A DNA stretch of 64,000 nucleotides from DUQW01 sp050953825 (GTDB lineage: Bacteria; Bacillota_I; Bacilli_A; Acholeplasmatales; Acholeplasmataceae), in contig JBMNNF010000013.1 of the NCBI GenBank assembly GCA_050953825.1, positions 248,001 to 312,000 on the forward strand, given 5' to 3'. Each line of letters opens with the position of its first letter. Positions within the stretch are counted from its first letter, which is position 1. The translations under genes and the position numbers were made by a program. This document shows positions 35,701 to 44,457 of the stretch, one piece after another. Below the pieces are notes generated by a model. The model saw nothing but the letters and a program-made list of their open reading frames with translations, was not told the origin of the DNA and did no database searches.

Positions 35701-35719
35701 ATTTTTACGACTATTATTG

Positions 35720-35725
35720 TATAAT
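35720..35725 (+). promoter_or_regulatory. Putative -10 box of the pgi operon
   Basis: TATAAT in the gap before pgi. No convincing -35 is seen. It overlaps the region around the upstream in-frame ATG 35730, which supports the downstream start of pgi. Confidence 0.5.
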
Positions 35726-35759
35726 ATATATGTATTTAAAAAGAAACGAGGTTGGAATA

Positions 35760-37040
35760 ATGTCTTATTTAAAATTAAAAACGGAATTAACTAAAAAATT
35801 TCTTAAAGACGATTTAAAAAAACATCAGCCAAAGGTCAATGAAATTCATGAAATGATCCATAATAAAACCGGATTAGGAAATGATTTTTTAGGATGGCTA
35901 ACATTACCAGTTGATATCCAAGAAGAAATGGGTAGAATTAGTAAAGCGGCGAAAAAAATTCAAAATCAAAGTGAAGTTTTAGTCGTAATTGGAATTGGTG
36001 GTTCTTATTTAGGGGCACAAGCGGCTTTAGATTATTTAGTTAATGGAAAAGAAAGTAAGATGGAAGTTGTTTTTGCAGGTCATCAAATGTCTTCTGGTTA
36101 TTTAAATCGATTAGTTAGCTATTTAGAAAATAAAGATTTTTCAATTAATGTTATTTCTAAATCAGGAACAACAACTGAATCAGCAATCGCTTTTAGAATT
36201 TTAAAAGAATTAATTTATAAGAAATACGGAAAAGATGCTAAAGATCGTATCTTCGTAACTACTGATGCTAAAAGAGGAGCTCTTTATAGTGCATCAGTTG
36301 AAGAAGGATACGAAAGATTTGTTATTCCCGATGATGTTGGTGGACGTTTTAGTGTGTTAAGTGCGGTTGGATTATTACCATTAGCCGCTGCTGGTTATAA
36401 CATTAAAGAAATGGTTAAAGGTGCTGAACATGCGATGGTTAGATATCATAATAGTGATCTTGACCAAAATGAATCGTATCAATACGCTTTAACTAGATTT
36501 TTATTATATAAAGCCGGATATAAAGTAGAAACTTTAGCGTTTTATGAATATGAATTATTTTATGTTGCTGAATGGTGGAAACAACTATATGGTGAATCAG
36601 AAGGAAAGGGTGGTAAAGGATTATTTCCAGCTAGCCTTAACTTAACAACTGATCTCCATTCAATGGGTCAATATATGCAAGATGGTCCAAGATTTTTAAT
36701 TGAAACAGTTTTATCTGTTGAAAAAGTGGCCAAAGATATAAAAATTCCTTATTTTGAAAATGATAACGATAATTTAAATTATTTAGCAGGCGCTAGATTA
36801 AGTTACGTTAACAAACAAGCTCAAAAAGGTACTATTGAAGCTCACTATGAGGGCGGGGTACCAATTATGGAGCTTGAAATTCCAGAGTTAACGGAATATA
36901 GTTTTGGATATTTAGTTTATTTTTTTGAAAAAGCATGTGCAATGTCAGCTTATTTATTAGAAGTAAATCCTTTTGACCAACCAGGAGTAGAAAAATACAA
37001 ATCAAATATGTTTAGGTTATTAGGGAAACCAAAAAAATGA
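35760..37040 (+). CDS. pgi: Glucose-6-phosphate isomerase
   Basis: Interconverts glucose 6-phosphate and fructose 6-phosphate. The 426-residue product has the short Gram-positive length and shows VIGIGGSYLGAQAA, SKSGTTTES (phosphate loop), DVGGRFSVLSAVGLLP and the C-terminal lysine region VNPFDQPGVEKYK. ATG 35760 has a GAGG SD eight bases upstream; the in-frame ATG 35730 abuts the -10 box. It heads an operon with the t6A genes, sharing ATGA with tsaE. Confidence 0.97.
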   Translation: MSYLKLKTELTKKFLKDDLKKHQPKVNEIHEMIHNKTGLGNDFLGWLTLPVDIQEEMGRISKAAKKIQNQSEVLVVIGIGGSYLGAQAALDYLVNGKESKMEVVFAGHQMSSGYLNRLVSYLENKDFSINVISKSGTTTESAIAFRILKELIYKKYGKDAKDRIFVTTDAKRGALYSASVEEGYERFVIPDDVGGRFSVLSAVGLLPLAAAGYNIKEMVKGAEHAMVRYHNSDLDQNESYQYALTRFLLYKAGYKVETLAFYEYELFYVAEWWKQLYGESEGKGGKGLFPASLNLTTDLHSMGQYMQDGPRFLIETVLSVEKVAKDIKIPYFENDNDNLNYLAGARLSYVNKQAQKGTIEAHYEGGVPIMELEIPELTEYSFGYLVYFFEKACAMSAYLLEVNPFDQPGVEKYKSNMFRLLGKPKK

Positions 37041-37483
37041 AACAAGTATTAACTAATAGTGCCCAAGAAACAATCAAGTTAGGCTCTAAAATTGGAGAAA
37101 ATATTAAATCACCAGTAGTTATTTTATTAGATGGTAATTTAGCGGCAGGGAAAACGACATTTACCCAAGGATTAGCGAAAGGATTAGGTTTACCGCAAAT
37201 TGTAAATAGTCCAAGCTATACTATTATGAAACATTATCCGGGGAATAAATTTGATTTATATCATTTAGATTTGTATAGATTGGATAATATTGGTGAAGAC
37301 TTTGACTTAGAAGAATACTTAGATGATGGAGTTGTCGTCATTGAGTGGCCGTTTCGAGTTAAAGAATTATTACCAAAAGAGTATTTATTAATTGAAATTA
37401 ACAAAACTGGTGAAAATAATCGTGAATTTAAATTTACTCCACGGGGCATTAAATATGAAGAGGTATTAAAGTGTATCGGTTAG
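37037..37483 (+). CDS. tsaE: tRNA t6A biosynthesis ATPase TsaE
   Basis: A 148-residue ATPase that drives the TsaB-TsaD complex in making N6-threonylcarbamoyl-adenosine at A37 of ANN-decoding tRNAs. It has the Walker A-type loop LDGNLAAGKTTF and the family HLDLYRL and VVVIEWPFR segments. The start overlaps the pgi stop and the end overlaps tsaB by 13 bases. Confidence 0.96.
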   Translation: MKQVLTNSAQETIKLGSKIGENIKSPVVILLDGNLAAGKTTFTQGLAKGLGLPQIVNSPSYTIMKHYPGNKFDLYHLDLYRLDNIGEDFDLEEYLDDGVVVIEWPFRVKELLPKEYLLIEINKTGENNREFKFTPRGIKYEEVLKCIG

Positions 37484-38052
37484 TATTAGATAGTTCAACT
37501 AAATTAATGTGGATTGGTCTGGTTAAGAATGAAACGCTAGTTGATTTTTATGCTAGAATAGCTAAAAAAGATCACGCCAAATATATGGTAGATGCCATTG
37601 ATAATTTGCTTAAGAAAAATAAAGTTGAAGTTAAAGATTTAAGTGAAATTATTGTTGGTTGTGGACCAGGATCATATACCGGTTTAAGAGTAGCCGGAAT
37701 GGTCAGCAAGATGTTAGCTTATACTTTAGAAATACCACTTTATTCAGTTAGTAGTATTTATTTTCTCACTAGTGGATACAAAGGTAAGGTTTTAGGGATG
37801 ATTGATGCGAGAAGGAATCAATATTTTACTGGAATCTATGACGGAACGACAACAATTAAAGAAGATGAACTGATGTTATATCAAGATATTTTGCAATTAA
37901 AAGATGTAAATCAATATAAACTATTGATTATTAATGAAGAAAACTATAAAATAGATGTTAATAAAATAATAAATAAAAAAATACTCGTTGATAATATCAA
38001 TGAGTATGTACCTAACTATTTAAGAAAGACAGAAGCGGAAATGAAATTATGA
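37471..38052 (+). CDS. tsaB: tRNA t6A biosynthesis protein TsaB
   Basis: A 193-residue ASKHA-fold partner of TsaD, opening RLVLDSSTKLMWIGLV and with VGCGPGSYTGLRVAG, the diagnostic TsaB loop. It is shorter than many TsaB proteins because of a reduced C-terminal part. The start is GTG 37471 within the end of tsaE; its stop shares ATGA with rimI. Confidence 0.93.
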   Translation: MYRLVLDSSTKLMWIGLVKNETLVDFYARIAKKDHAKYMVDAIDNLLKKNKVEVKDLSEIIVGCGPGSYTGLRVAGMVSKMLAYTLEIPLYSVSSIYFLTSGYKGKVLGMIDARRNQYFTGIYDGTTTIKEDELMLYQDILQLKDVNQYKLLIINEENYKIDVNKIINKKILVDNINEYVPNYLRKTEAEMKL

Positions 38053-38474
38053 TTTATAGAGTGGCAAAATTAAGTGACGTTGAAGATATTATAGATTTAC
38101 ATAAGGAATCATTTCCTGGGGAATATGCCAACGCTGCTAATCAAGTTGAAAATAAAAATCATCGTGTTTATATCGCACACGATGAAAAGGCGGTAGGATA
38201 TATTATTTTTCAAGCGATTGAAGGCGAGGCAGAAATATATTTCTTCGCAGTTAAAAATGAGTTAAGAGGCCAAGGAATTGGCCAAAACTTATTTGAATTT
38301 GCGGTTAACGAATTAAAAAAAGAAAAATTCACTAAAATCTCATTAGAAGTTAGAGAATCAAATATGGCAGCGAGAAGGATCTATGAAAACTGTGGATTTA
38401 AAAATGTTGGAACTAGAATCAGATACTATACAGACAATATGGAAGATGCAATTATTTATGTATGGGAGGGATAA
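38049..38474 (+). CDS. rimI: Ribosomal protein alanine N-acetyltransferase (RimI-like GNAT)
   Basis: A 141-residue GNAT acetyltransferase with the acetyl-CoA loop ELRGQGIGQNLF and the terminal ARRIYENCGFKNVGTR. In Firmicutes RimI sits between tsaB and tsaD, exactly as here, so the name is well supported by context. Start ATG overlaps the tsaB stop by four bases. Confidence 0.9.
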   Translation: MIYRVAKLSDVEDIIDLHKESFPGEYANAANQVENKNHRVYIAHDEKAVGYIIFQAIEGEAEIYFFAVKNELRGQGIGQNLFEFAVNELKKEKFTKISLEVRESNMAARRIYENCGFKNVGTRIRYYTDNMEDAIIYVWEG

Positions 38475-38480
38475 AACTAG

Positions 38481-39464
38481 ATGATAATTTTAGCAGTAGA
38501 GACTAGTTGTGATGAGACGAGTGTGGCTGTAGTAAAAAATGGAAAAGAAGTTTTAAGTAATGTCGTTTTATCGCAAATTGATATTCATAAAGCATTTGGT
38601 GGAGTTGTTCCGGAAATTGCGTCAAGAAATCATATTAGATATTTAAATGATGTTTTAGATGAAGCGTTAAAAAAGGCTAATATGACACCAAAAGAAATTG
38701 ATTTAGTGGCAGTTACCGAAGGTCCAGGATTAATTGGGGCATTATTAATAGGAATTAATGGTGCTAGCGCCTTCGCTTACGCTAATGGAATTCCATTGAT
38801 TGGCATTAATCATTTACACGGACATATTTATGCTGCATCAATTGACAATGAATTAAAATTTCCAGCATTAATTTTATTAGTCAGTGGTGGACACACTGAA
38901 TTAATTTATGCTACAGATCATTTTGATTTCGAAGTTATTGGTCAAACTTATGATGATGCTGTTGGTGAAGCCTATGATAAAGTAGCTAGAGTATTAGGAT
39001 TAAGCTATCCAGGAGGGCCAATAATTGACCGATTAGCTCAAAAAGGAAATCCGGTTCATAAATTTCCCAGACCAGTGATTGATTCAGATGATTTAAACTT
39101 TAGTTTTAGCGGACTGAAAAGTTCAGTAATTAACTTCGTTCATAATAATCAACAAAAAGGAGTTGAAGTTGATGTTAAAGATGTCTCGGCTTCATTTCAA
39201 GAAGCGGTAGTTGATGTTTTAATCAATAAAACTAAGGAGGCTTTAAAAAAGTATCCAGCTAAACAATTGATAATTGGTGGTGGTGTTGCCGCCAACAAAG
39301 GATTAAGAGATCGAGTGTTTAAAGAAATCGATAGTGTGGAAATCATTATTCCAAAGATGGAATATTGTACAGATAATGCGGCAATGATAGGAGCCGCAGC
39401 ATATCATAAATACAAAAAAGAAGGTGCGCTTCCGAATTATTTATTGGGAGGGTACTCTACCTAG
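38481..39464 (+). CDS. tsaD: tRNA N6-threonylcarbamoyladenosine transferase TsaD
   Basis: The catalytic subunit that transfers the threonylcarbamoyl group to A37. The 327 residues include AVETSCDETSVAV, the metal-binding HLHGH, LLVSGGHTEL, SFSGLKS, GGGVAANKGLR and CTDNAAMIG. ATG 38481 follows the GGAGGG of the rimI end. Last recognised gene of the pgi-tsa operon; the next gene follows by 17 bases. Confidence 0.97.
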   Translation: MIILAVETSCDETSVAVVKNGKEVLSNVVLSQIDIHKAFGGVVPEIASRNHIRYLNDVLDEALKKANMTPKEIDLVAVTEGPGLIGALLIGINGASAFAYANGIPLIGINHLHGHIYAASIDNELKFPALILLVSGGHTELIYATDHFDFEVIGQTYDDAVGEAYDKVARVLGLSYPGGPIIDRLAQKGNPVHKFPRPVIDSDDLNFSFSGLKSSVINFVHNNQQKGVEVDVKDVSASFQEAVVDVLINKTKEALKKYPAKQLIIGGGVAANKGLRDRVFKEIDSVEIIIPKMEYCTDNAAMIGAAAYHKYKKEGALPNYLLGGYST

Positions 39465-39481
39465 TGTAGGGAGGTATAGGT

Positions 39482-41254
39482 ATGAAATGGTTTTTTAGAG
39501 GTTTACTAATCATATTAGGAATTATTATATTAATTCCAATTTTAATGGTAGTTATGTTAATTGATAATTCAAAGGCACCAGTTGATATTTATCGTGATCC
39601 GGTCTATGAATCAGTTGATGCTAACTCGGTTTTTGCCGAGGCAATGGATGATTTTCTAGAAGATTCAGAAAATAATGATTTTGCAATTGAATTATCACAA
39701 GACAAACTTAATGTTGTTATTTATCAAATTTTAAAAAGCGGAAATGAAAATTATTTAGTAGATGATCAACCACAAAACAAATACCTTTTAGAAGAAGGTG
39801 ATGGCGCCGTTGGTTTTGGTGTTGTCGGCGTTTGGACTAAAGTTAAAGAAGACAAGTTAACAGTTAAAGCGAGAATTGACTTAACTAAACCAGTGAAGAT
39901 AGGAACAAGTGTTGAACTTGAATTTAAACTTACTTTTAATGTTAAGGATCATCCAGAATTAATGAAATTAGAATTAACTTCAGCTAAAATTGGAAATCTG
40001 CCATTACCAAAGAAACTGGTTAATACTATATTACAAAAGGCCAACATTAGTTTAAAGGATTTAATTGAACCTAATCTAAAAAGGAATGATGTTACCTTTG
40101 GTACTTTTGATGAGGAAAAATGGGAAGCGACCATTGATAAAATCAAATTATTAGAGTCAACTTTAGCTGGTAGTGGTCAAGATGCGATGGTTACCATTTT
40201 TAAAATGTTAACTTATAATAAATGGTTAGATGTTAAATTTGAAAAATCTAAAGTTAAACTAGCCCTAAAGACAACTGAATTATATTTTAACCATCCGATG
40301 GACCATGTTCCTGAGTTACAAAGACTTAGAACCGAAGCTGAAAAAGATGCAATGTTAAAGAGTAAAGGAACAACCTTCCTTCTTTCAGGGTTAAATAGTG
40401 GTGATGGAGAATTATATATTAAATTATCGGAATTAGAAATTAATAAATTATTAGATTATTATTTAGCACCACAAGAATTAGAACAAACAATTGAATTTGG
40501 TGATAGAAATTATATTTTAAATATTGTGATTCCAACAATCGAAATTTATACCCAAGGCGAATACTTTGAAGGTACTGGACTCCATCTTAATATTAAATTA
40601 GAGTTATATGATCAAGCGAGACCAGCCAAGAAATTTATTACAACTATGATGGTTCAACTTCTTCTTGAACACGATGATAACGACTTAACCTTTGGTATTG
40701 GAAAATTAAGAGTTGGCGAAAATATGGTATTAACTGAAGAAGAAACGGCAACTTTACTTGAAATGTTCGGAGCTACTGAATTAATTAGTGAAAACATGTT
40801 AGTTATTAATAATTTCTTAAATAACTTTGCAAGCCAATATGTTGAACCAAAAGGAGCACCTGAAATTCTTGATAATCACATCAAATTATTTTATCAACAA
40901 ACATCTTCAGGTGGAGCTGTAGCTGGTATTATGGATACCGTTCGTAATGGTATTTTAGGGGCTTTAGGTAGTGTTAATGTTGATAACGAACAGGTTCAAA
41001 ATATTATCGAGACTATTAGTGCTACTGCCGCTGGCGAAGTTACTGATGAACAAGTTCAAGACTTACTTAACAGTGTTGATACTAATTTAACTCCAGAAGA
41101 AATTTCCGCACTTCAAGACCAATTAGTTGAAGCTTTAGGTACTGATGCGCCAAACGTTGAAGACTTATTAGCGTTGGCTGGTGCTGGTGGTATCCCTGGT
41201 GGCGATGGCACCGGTGATGGCACTGGTGGCGGTGAAGGTGAACCGCAACCATAA
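39482..41254 (+). CDS. Membrane-anchored extracytoplasmic protein, unknown
   Basis: A 590-residue protein with one N-terminal helix (about 5-28), then a mostly extracytoplasmic beta-rich region in which LPLPKKLVN (about 175-183) and related segments recall YpmS-like lipid-binding proteins, though weakly. Residues about 555-590 are low complexity, rich in Gly with repeating GDGTG, ending in Pro. ATG 39482 follows GGGAGG. It probably belongs to the pgi-tsa transcript, since the gap is 17 bases and the terminator lies after it. No function can be assigned. Confidence 0.75.
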   Translation: MKWFFRGLLIILGIIILIPILMVVMLIDNSKAPVDIYRDPVYESVDANSVFAEAMDDFLEDSENNDFAIELSQDKLNVVIYQILKSGNENYLVDDQPQNKYLLEEGDGAVGFGVVGVWTKVKEDKLTVKARIDLTKPVKIGTSVELEFKLTFNVKDHPELMKLELTSAKIGNLPLPKKLVNTILQKANISLKDLIEPNLKRNDVTFGTFDEEKWEATIDKIKLLESTLAGSGQDAMVTIFKMLTYNKWLDVKFEKSKVKLALKTTELYFNHPMDHVPELQRLRTEAEKDAMLKSKGTTFLLSGLNSGDGELYIKLSELEINKLLDYYLAPQELEQTIEFGDRNYILNIVIPTIEIYTQGEYFEGTGLHLNIKLELYDQARPAKKFITTMMVQLLLEHDDNDLTFGIGKLRVGENMVLTEEETATLLEMFGATELISENMLVINNFLNNFASQYVEPKGAPEILDNHIKLFYQQTSSGGAVAGIMDTVRNGILGALGSVNVDNEQVQNIIETISATAAGEVTDEQVQDLLNSVDTNLTPEEISALQDQLVEALGTDAPNVEDLLALAGAGGIPGGDGTGDGTGGGEGEPQP

Positions 41255-41272
41255 AATAACAATCATGAAAAG

Positions 41273-41300
41273 CCAAATCTTTCAAGATTTGGTTTTTTTT
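41273..41300 (+). terminator. Terminator after the pgi-tsa operon
   Basis: Arms CCAAATCT (41273-41280) and AGATTTGG (41285-41292) around TTCA, followed by eight T. Confidence 0.93.
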
Positions 41301-41317
41301 GCCGTAATTAAATACCT

Positions 41318-41346
41318 TTGACCCGATTTTGATAATATGCTATTAT
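41318..41346 (+). promoter_or_regulatory. Promoter of the YgjV-like gene
   Basis: TTGACC (41318-41323), a 17-base spacer, and TATTAT (41341-41346), followed by the SD GAGGAGG and the ATG at 41379. Confidence 0.8.
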
Positions 41347-41378
41347 AATTTTGAATATATATTTTTGAGGAGGAAATT

Positions 41379-41996
41379 ATGAGCTCTTTTGTTATTGAAT
41401 TGATTGGTATTTTAGCATCGTTTACCATTTTAGTGGCATTATTAATGCCTAACATTAAACATTTAAGAATTATTAATGGAATTGGTGCAGCTGTGTTCAT
41501 TTTTTATGGGGTAATTATTGAAAGTTATGCCACAATTATTTTAAGCACGGGATCAGTTTTAGTTAATATTTATTTCTTAGTTAAAATGTTTTTACACAAA
41601 CCAGTTTTCAAAATTGTTTTAGTTGATAAAAACCACACTCTTCTAGAACAATATTTAAATGTTGGCAGATTAGGAAAATTAAGACCATTTTTAGATAATG
41701 ATAACTATTTAATTTATTTATTGATAACAGATTTACATATCAGTGGGATTTACGTATTAGAAAAGTCTGATACTAAGTTAAACTTAATTTATAAGGTTAC
41801 TCCGCAACATAAACGTGATGTCGCACAAGCGACTTACGTTTTAAGAACGTTGAATAAAATTTTAGATTCATACTATAATCAAATTGAAGTGATTACCCCT
41901 AATCGAAAAATTGATCGAAAATTTTATACTAAACTAAGATTTGAATTAACAGAAGAAGGAGAATCACTCCATTTCATCAAAAATAGAGAGTATTAA
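41379..41996 (+). CDS. YgjV-like membrane protein with cytosolic domain
   Basis: A 205-residue protein. The first 75 or so residues form three helices and resemble the YgjV family of inner membrane proteins (IIGILASF at the start, NGIGAAVFIFYG, then a third helix). The rest, about 76-205, is a soluble domain with no recognised motif. Strong SD and own promoter. Function unknown. Confidence 0.7.
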   Translation: MSSFVIELIGILASFTILVALLMPNIKHLRIINGIGAAVFIFYGVIIESYATIILSTGSVLVNIYFLVKMFLHKPVFKIVLVDKNHTLLEQYLNVGRLGKLRPFLDNDNYLIYLLITDLHISGIYVLEKSDTKLNLIYKVTPQHKRDVAQATYVLRTLNKILDSYYNQIEVITPNRKIDRKFYTKLRFELTEEGESLHFIKNREY

Positions 41997-42049
41997 AATT
42001 TAAAGTATACATCATATGATTGATATAAAGTTGAGAATAGGTGAAATTA

Positions 42050-42448
42050 ATGCATAATAAAGGGTTATTTATATTTAGAATTGTTTTTATAATAATTGTG
42101 ACTTTAGCGTTTTTAGCTGAAGTTATTTATTCAAAATATACTCATATTCTATATTATTTAATTCCTTTTTTACTAGCGATAGTTTTAGCTACCGTTGTTC
42201 AAACTAAAGTTAAAGATAATTATGGGATGTTATTTTTAAAATATTTCTTATCAGCAATATATTTTATCTCGATGTTTCTTTTAAACTTATTTTTAATTGA
42301 ATGGACAACATATAACGCATTTACATTACCAGCGTTATATGTGAATAATATATCAATTGTAATAATTACGATATTAACGATTATTGAATGGATTTTAATG
42401 TCTAAATCTACATCAATACAAAAAATTAATAGAGAATCATATATCTAA
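42050..42448 (+). CDS. Small membrane protein, possibly truncated
   Basis: A 132-residue protein with about four membrane helices and no recognised family. The in-frame GTG at 42041 lies in the SD AGGTG, so ATG 42050 is used. Reading on in the same frame past the TAA gives another 28 codons with a strongly hydrophobic stretch, so the gene may have lost its last helix to a stop mutation. Function unknown. Confidence 0.6.
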   Translation: MHNKGLFIFRIVFIIIVTLAFLAEVIYSKYTHILYYLIPFLLAIVLATVVQTKVKDNYGMLFLKYFLSAIYFISMFLLNLFLIEWTTYNAFTLPALYVNNISIVIITILTIIEWILMSKSTSIQKINRESYI

Positions 42449-42535
42449 CCGATTATTATACCTTTAGTAATTGCAGAAACAGTATTAATTTTTATATTCT
42501 ACCAAAAGGAGTTTACTCTATTTAAAGGGTGTTAA
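42449..42535 (+). other. In-frame hydrophobic continuation after a stop
   Basis: Directly after the TAA at 42446-42448 the same frame stays open for 28 codons, encoding PIIIPLVIAETVLIFIFYQ and a short polar tail before TAA at 42533-42535. It has no start of its own. It may be the remnant of a fifth helix. The rest of the gap to 42640 is AT-rich and holds an inverted repeat with arms GTTATCA (42558-42564) and TGATAAC (42592-42598); I see no other gene. Confidence 0.35.
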
Positions 42536-42640
42536 TTTTTTTAGAAATCAGAACAAGGTTATCATTTTTCGTTGAATATTTGTCCTTTTTGTGATAACAT
42601 TTTTGTATAAACAATAGTCCAAAATAAGAGGTGAATATGT

Positions 42641-43435
42641 ATGAAAAAAATAGAACAAATCAAAAAACTTTTTTATGCGTATTCACCTTTAAAATCTAAT
42701 CAACAATTGATAAAAGACTATATCAATATTACATATGATTCTATTGATCCAAAATCAAATATTAGAGAATTATATAATGAAATTATTTTTTCGGAATTTT
42801 TAAATGAAACCGTCATTAAATCAAATTTTGTTTCTAAATTTTGTTTTAATAAATCACCGAGAAATACCATTACTATTTTTGAATTAAATTCTTTTAACAG
42901 TAGAGCGGATATCTGTGTTGTAAATGGTAATAGTGAAGTCTTTGAGATAAAAACAATTTATGATACTTTTTTAAGATTGGATGATCAACTACACGACTAT
43001 TCTTTATTGTATGATTACATAAATATTATAATCCCTAGAGAGAAAGTTCAAGAGGCGTTAGGGGTGTTACCCGAATATGCTGGTTTAATAATGTATTATA
43101 AAAATAGATTAGGAAATATTACTTTTAAAAAAATTAAAAAGCCCTCGATTAATAATGAGATTAGTGCGGTAGCACAATTATCTCAATTAACCAAAAGAGA
43201 ACTTTTAAAATTAGGTAACTTTTATAATAGAAATCAAACGAATAAGGAACAAATCATTGATGAAATTATAGCTAAATATACACCTTGTGAAATCAATGAT
43301 ATATTCAAATCATACATTAAAAACAAATATCGTGAACAATGGTTATACTTGTATAACAATTATGAAAAAATATATAAACTTGATTATCAATGGTTTTTTA
43401 AAAACAATATATCTTATAAATTAGTTTACAAATAA
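42641..43435 (+). CDS. sce7726-like protein, putative PD-(D/E)XK-type nuclease
   Basis: A 264-residue protein. The segment SRADICVVNG followed by FEIKTIYDTFLRLDDQLHDY (about 87-120) gives Asp90, Glu102 and Lys104 in the spacing of a D-x(n)-ExK nuclease core, with the RLxxQ and Tyr that follow in the sce7726 family as I remember it. The rest is rich in Lys and Asn. It has an AGAGGTG SD, faces the three-gene minus-strand operon, and ends two bases from it. It is probably a defence or mobile-element protein; nuclease activity is inferred, not shown. Confidence 0.68.
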   Translation: MKKIEQIKKLFYAYSPLKSNQQLIKDYINITYDSIDPKSNIRELYNEIIFSEFLNETVIKSNFVSKFCFNKSPRNTITIFELNSFNSRADICVVNGNSEVFEIKTIYDTFLRLDDQLHDYSLLYDYINIIIPREKVQEALGVLPEYAGLIMYYKNRLGNITFKKIKKPSINNEISAVAQLSQLTKRELLKLGNFYNRNQTNKEQIIDEIIAKYTPCEINDIFKSYIKNKYREQWLYLYNNYEKIYKLDYQWFFKNNISYKLVYK

Positions 43436-43456
43436 TTTTATTTGTAAACTTTTTTC
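43423..43456. terminator. Perfect palindrome shared by two convergent gene ends
   Basis: Arms AGTTTACAAATA (43423-43434) and TATTTGTAAACT (43439-43450) with a four-base loop. The two arms contain the last codons and stops of both convergent genes, so both proteins end in Val-Tyr-Lys. A T run follows on the plus strand only (43451-43456 region), so it should terminate the sce7726-like gene and perhaps stop read-through the other way. Confidence 0.82.
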
Positions 43457-44457
43457 ATTTCTGATAAAGTTCTAAGCATTAAAATATATTTCCATGTTGC
43501 CCAATTTCCATATTTTCCATATTTTGGGCCAATATGTTTATCAATATATTTGTAAGCTAAACAGTTATTTTCAGGATCTAACATATATTTATATGAAAGC
43601 AATTTAGGGAGTATTTTTCTATATCCAAGAAGGCCATCCTCTACAGAAGCATTTACAATGCTAAAAAATTTGTTTTTATTGTAATCATACATTAAAATTA
43701 ATGCGCAACCCAATCCTCTACCGCCATCACTTGGCAATTCATTTTTTAATCCCAAATAATCTCCAAACCCTGAAAATGAATAGTCCTTATAAACAGTAGC
43801 AACTAAATTGTTAATTAAAGAGGTATATTCCTCATTTTCATAATCACCATTATTAAATTTTTCAGATCTAGGTGAATTTAATAATATAGATGTAAATTCA
43901 ACATCGGCTTCTTTAAAATCATACAGTTGCAAAATGAATGAATCTATATTATTATTGCCGATATCAAACATAAAAAAATCTGTTTTTCTTAATTTTTTTC
44001 TTATTAACGGAAAATATTCATCAAAGTATTTGCCTTCAAGACGTATGGCAATGCTTTCTTTTTTTGATTGTAGAACAGTTATATAATGTTCTAATTTTGC
44101 GTGATTTAAAATAAAACTTCTTGCTTTTTTGATCGATAAAACTGGTATAGCTTTTGTACTTGCTGTTGTTTCTAAAAGCAAATCTAAATAATTATACGTA
44201 TCTTCATTTTGGATAGCCAAAGCGAATTTTACATGTTTTATTGTGAAATGTAAAAACTCTCCGTGCTCAAATGTAAAAAAATCAAGAAAGTATTTATCAT
44301 CTAAATAGTTATCATATTCCTTTATAATAGATGGAATATCCGTTTTTACAGATATGACTTCTATTATTGGAGTAATTGACTTATATTTGAAAAGATAAGA
44401 GTTTTCTCTTAAAACTTTATTTTCATACATTCTATTTTTAAATATTGGAAAATACAT
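43438..44457 (-). CDS. sce7725-like (beta-family) protein
   Basis: A 339-residue protein without signal peptide or membrane helix. It opens MYFPIFKNRMYENKVL with ITPIIEVI, resembling the sce7725/beta-protein group that commonly accompanies sce7726 genes; the assignment is from memory of that pairing and of the N-terminal pattern. Later segments include GFGDYLGLKNELPSDGGRGLG and GPKYGKYGNWATWKYI. ATG 44457 overlaps the TGA of the regulator gene by one base. The third gene of the toxin-antitoxin-like operon. Biochemical role unknown. Confidence 0.6.
   Translation of the reverse strand: MYFPIFKNRMYENKVLRENSYLFKYKSITPIIEVISVKTDIPSIIKEYDNYLDDKYFLDFFTFEHGEFLHFTIKHVKFALAIQNEDTYNYLDLLLETTASTKAIPVLSIKKARSFILNHAKLEHYITVLQSKKESIAIRLEGKYFDEYFPLIRKKLRKTDFFMFDIGNNNIDSFILQLYDFKEADVEFTSILLNSPRSEKFNNGDYENEEYTSLINNLVATVYKDYSFSGFGDYLGLKNELPSDGGRGLGCALILMYDYNKNKFFSIVNASVEDGLLGYRKILPKLLSYKYMLDPENNCLAYKYIDKHIGPKYGKYGNWATWKYILMLRTLSEMKKVYK

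Noticed and set aside
41082..41285. His-rich minus-strand open frame
   Set aside because: The His runs are the antisense of the Gly/Asp-rich tail of the 590-residue protein, not a metal-binding gene.
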